From: Cytophagales bacterium CG12_big_fil_rev_8_21_14_0_65_40_12 | GTDB taxonomy: Bacteria > Bacteroidota > Bacteroidia > Cytophagales > Cyclobacteriaceae | NCBI GenBank assembly: GCA_002786855.1 | Contig: PCUU01000067.1 | Span: forward strand, 108,872 to 172,871 | Direction of reading: 5' to 3' | Length of the DNA: 64,000 bases | Part shown: positions 63,801-64,000 of the stretch, one piece after another | Numbering within the stretch: the first letter of the stretch is position 1 | Layout: each line of letters opens with the position of its first letter | Notes under the pieces: model-generated | Told to the model about the DNA's origin: nothing | The model's database searches: none | Seen by the model: the letters and a program-made list of their open reading frames with translations, nothing else | Position numbers and translations under genes: made by a program

Positions 63801-64000
63801 CATTGGCTTCCAACTTCGTGTCTGCGGTCGGGGCAATGGTGAAAGTCTGGGTCTCGCCTGCCGTTCCTGCAAAGGTCAATGTCTGGCCTGCTACCGCAGT
63901 ATAATCATTGTCTGCTGTGGTGGCCGTGCCGTTCGCTGTGCTCACATCTACCGTAAACCCACCTTGCACCGCATTGTCCAAGGTGGCAGTAACTGTAATC
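60862..64000 (-). CDS. giant T9SS-sorted adhesin, C-terminal part (5' end outside window)
   Basis: The frame remains open to the window edge, so at least 1045 residues are seen without the start. In order from the left edge are two Calx-beta repeats (GGFTVDVSTANGTATTADND, GGFTVDVNTADGTATSASD with IADASGAENGGPITVTATL), a linker, Big_5-type Ig-like domains (SPADNSIDILPGADLTMTFA, VTSVALPANNTYKIGDVLDF) and Ig-like domains with SEAVTGLSVDDITVTNG and ENVTGVDITDFEV. Next come two cadherin-like domains (STASIAENNALSAEVGSFTT, NNEIDEDDTPGLLVGQMST). It ends with a gliding-motility-type C-terminal domain (FFSPNEDGTNDAWVIEDILD ... PPGTYYYEINVYNGE), the T9SS type B sorting signal. It is expected on the cell surface, binding calcium and adhering. 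Confidence 0.92.
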   Translation of the reverse strand, partial: ITVTATLDNAVQGGFTVDVSTANGTATTADNDYTAVAGQTLTFAGTAGETQTFTIAPTADTKLEANETVSISQGNLAATSLAVNIADGATVTINNDDNASVTIADASGAENGGPITVTATLNNAVQGGFTVDVNTADGTATSASDYTAVTSQTLTFTGTAGETQTFTVTPTNDAVEEATETLTVSMDNLAATTLGVTISDNATITITDDDDNTAPTGYAVTFDDALINSLEQATSKFTFTGAEVGATYNYTVSSTGGGTNVTGTGTIATATDKITMADLSGLGDGTLTLSVTLKDASNNTGAAQTASTVHKATIAAPALSPADNSIDILPGADLTMTFAEAMTKGTGNITIKKKSDNSVLETIDVTSSKVTIASGLVTINPDNPILPPATEFYVNIDAGAFKDNAGNNYTGISDNTSWTFTIIAAPVVTSVALPANNTYKIGDVLDFTASFTLPITTTGTPSIPVTIGTSTKAADLKATAANSATAVFSYTIAEGDLDTDGIAVGTTINLNGGTIKDQFGTDALTALNNIAPGANVKVDGVRAIPAITTSAVPLVNGAFSVTFQYSEAVTGLSVDDITVTNGTASNFTNVTSGLTWTADIAPTADGSVTVNLGAGVANDAAGNASAAGTAISREFDGTAPTAISIARTGSNPVLTASAGFRATFSENVTGVDITDFEVMLTGTATGTLNTVAQVDAKTYDITLTGISGQGSIGLNLKDDDSILDAANNPLAGALAGEVYVTNFLPTDLGLSTASIAENNALSAEVGSFTTTDQDATDTHAYALVAGAGDADNGSFLIAGDKLFAGAIFNFEARASYSIRVRTTDNNGGTFEKPLTITIADVNEAPTAMSLSNNEIDEDDTPGLLVGQMSTTDVDNGETFTYSLVTGAGDENNLLFTFSGDELRTAAPIDFESSTTLSIRVRVTDAGGLGYEEVFAITVNNVEIEPIREFDKDKNDAKIKNFFSPNEDGTNDAWVIEDILDNPINEVKVFSQNGTLLFSERNYKNTWKGTYNGKAIPPGTYYYEINVYNGESIIKGFLTIIRSKNN

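Noticed and set aside
61663..63904. Several + strand open frames opposite the adhesin, rich in Val/Ala/Ser
   Set aside because: They are mirror frames of a GC-rich repetitive gene, with repeating amino-acid patterns that follow its repeats.

Overview
The window is a contig from a Bacteroidota bacterium, most likely a marine Cytophagales member (Roseivirga/Fulvivirga-like; the genus is inference). The evidence is a type IX secretion (T9SS) adhesin with its PorP/SprF partner, Bacteroidota-type promoters (TTTG, about 19 bp, TAnnTTTG), many SPII lipoproteins, DUF4834, a Na+-NQR subunit, a CarB without its regulatory domain and an AccD without its zinc cysteines. Start codons generally lack a strong Shine-Dalgarno sequence.

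Layout. 1-9.2 kb is housekeeping: the 3' end of lipoamide dehydrogenase, two small lipoproteins, carB with a DUF4834 gene, a CPBP protease, a TetR/ketoacyl-synthase-III pair with a perfect 20-bp operator, and accD. 9.2-16.7 kb holds a beta-propeller lipoprotein, a SAM-I riboswitch controlling metX-hom (methionine and threonine precursors), a stand-alone nqrF, a Tat-exported sugar isomerase-like lipoprotein and an arginase-fold protein with a degenerate metal site. 17.2-23.7 kb is a tightly overlapping minus-strand operon (SpoIIM-like, membrane protein, DUF4129, DUF4350, MoxR, DUF58, small exported protein) divergent from an RDD gene. 23.8-43.4 kb carries small regulators and envelope genes, a murein-sugar recycling neighbourhood (GlcNAc kinase, MurQ, M20 peptidase, glycerate kinase) interrupted by an AT-rich gene between inverted repeats, several intergenic repeat arrays, SprT, and the GTPases Der and Era.

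From the initiator tRNA at 43.48 kb to about 58.2 kb lies a defence island, all on the minus strand: a single-domain HsdS-like protein, a small unknown protein, HsdM, a Fic protein, full-length HsdS, a DUF3800 protein plus a possible nuclease-like partner, a RhuM-Fic fusion, HsdR, a YgjP-like metallopeptidase, a PLD-type nuclease and a beta-helix/membrane protein. Between the DUF3800 pair and RhuM-Fic are a truncated second hsdS 3' end and, on the opposite strand, a candidate ~80-nt small RNA with three hairpins and a T-tract. The DUF3800 pair is bracketed by two copies of the hsdS 3' end, as if a module had been inserted into the operon.

The last 6 kb has two small stress-type membrane proteins (YtxH, DUF1328), then a visibly GC-richer pair: a giant Calx-beta/Ig/cadherin adhesin with a gliding-motility C-terminal sorting domain (running off the window) and a PorP/SprF barrel protein carrying a coiled coil and a SPOR-like C-terminus.
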